The notes beneath the pieces are model-generated. The model did not search any database and was not told the origin of the DNA. It worked only from the letters and a program-made list of their open reading frames with translations. Positions 11,339 to 11,487 of a stretch of DNA of 11,487 bases are shown here, one piece after another. Numbering within the stretch: the stretch's first letter is position 1; each line of letters starts with the position of its first letter. The position numbers and the translations under genes are program-made. This DNA is from Patescibacteria group bacterium (GTDB lineage: Bacteria > Patescibacteriota > Minisyncoccia > JAHCSD01): NCBI GenBank assembly GCA_018609185.1, contig JAHCSD010000011.1, forward strand, positions 1-11,487, in the 5' to 3' direction.

Positions 11339-11365
11339 TAAATCAGAAAAGGAAAGGAGTCGACC

Positions 11366-11487
11366 ATGAACCAATTTACGGATCCTTCGTTCGCCGTCCA
11401 ATGTAAAATTCTAGGGATAATCGTTGCCGAGGGGATCCTCATAAGTGTAATTATTGCTGGAATAATAGTCGGCACTTACGCAGTAAT
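11366..11487 (+). CDS. hydrophobic (probably membrane) protein, N-terminal fragment, unknown function
   Basis: The reading frame is open from the ATG at 11366 to the window end, 40 codons, so the gene is partial. It has an N-terminal polar stretch (M-N-Q-F-T-D-P-S-F-A-V-Q-C-K) and then a strongly hydrophobic helix from about residue 15 on, rich in Ile, Val and Gly with a single Glu. I do not recognise the family. Support comes from a perfect promoter, a strong Shine-Dalgarno at ideal spacing, and the clear membrane-type composition. It is the only gene on the plus strand here, and it lies where rpsH (S8) would be expected in the canonical operon order. Confidence 0.72.
   Translation, partial: MNQFTDPSFAVQCKILGIIVAEGILISVIIAGIIVGTYAV

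Noticed and set aside
11317-11355. Minus-strand promoter for rplF (TATGAT/GATAAT-like -10)
   Set aside because: The best -35 at 17 bases is only a three-of-six match; the region is AT-rich, so such -10 boxes are expected by chance.

Overview
The window looks like a piece of a Candidate Phyla Radiation (Patescibacteria, probably Parcubacteria-type) genome. The spc ribosomal operon runs L6-L18-S5-L15-SecY with no L30 gene between S5 and L15, and absence of L30 is a known trait of that radiation. A PaaX/Cas2-like small protein of the kind common in Parcubacteria is present, two zinc-LID adenylate kinases lie side by side, and most genes lack a Shine-Dalgarno sequence. TGA is used as a normal stop (end of the glycosyltransferase), which argues against the UGA-recoded lineages of that radiation. 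The lineage call is an inference from gene content only.

Layout. Almost everything is on the minus strand, so transcription runs from high to low coordinates. 11366-11487 (+) is the start of a small membrane protein gene with a consensus promoter and a Shine-Dalgarno, facing away from the operon. 11126-7224 is rplF, rplR, a GIY-YIG endonuclease ORF, rpsE, rplO and secY. 7075-5900 is an O-acetylhomoserine sulfhydrylase-like gene placed between secY and the adenylate kinases. 5779-4441 is two adenylate kinases. 4301-3738 is the PaaX/Cas2-like gene, framed by two related perfect palindromes. 3528-2764 is map. 2705-2454 is a small membrane protein gene with its own promoter, Shine-Dalgarno and terminator. 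2366-1 is a family 2 glycosyltransferase, galT and a DedA-family protein cut by the window edge. No gene-free stretch exceeds 300 bases.

The most striking content is in the gaps between genes, which are filled by three kinds of structured repeat. (1) Family E, five copies (7076-7226, 9016-9176, 9675-10081, 10439-10583, 11127-11304), each runs from a TAA stop to an ATG start and holds three successive hairpins: A on the stop side, B in the centre, C on the start side. The stems of A and C differ in sequence between copies but keep pairing. Hairpin B is nearly invariant, carries a conserved one-base bulge, and sits in either orientation inside the fixed A/C frame. In one copy the loop of B contains the GIY-YIG ORF bounded by 16-bp perfect inverted repeats, so the short-loop copies look like solo derivatives of that endonuclease element. 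(2) Family R, three copies (1479-1557, 5798-5894, 8499-8581), each has four 7-8 base units followed by four inverted units, with the same short-long-short spacing but a different unit sequence in each copy. (3) Two palindromes (3648-3687, 4318-4365) frame the PaaX/Cas2-like gene.

Together the genes encode core ribosome assembly, protein secretion, nucleotide balance and N-terminal methionine removal, with accessory sulfur-amino-acid, sugar and envelope functions. The repeat content suggests that small hairpin elements, at least one associated with a nuclease, have colonised or shaped almost every junction of an essential operon.
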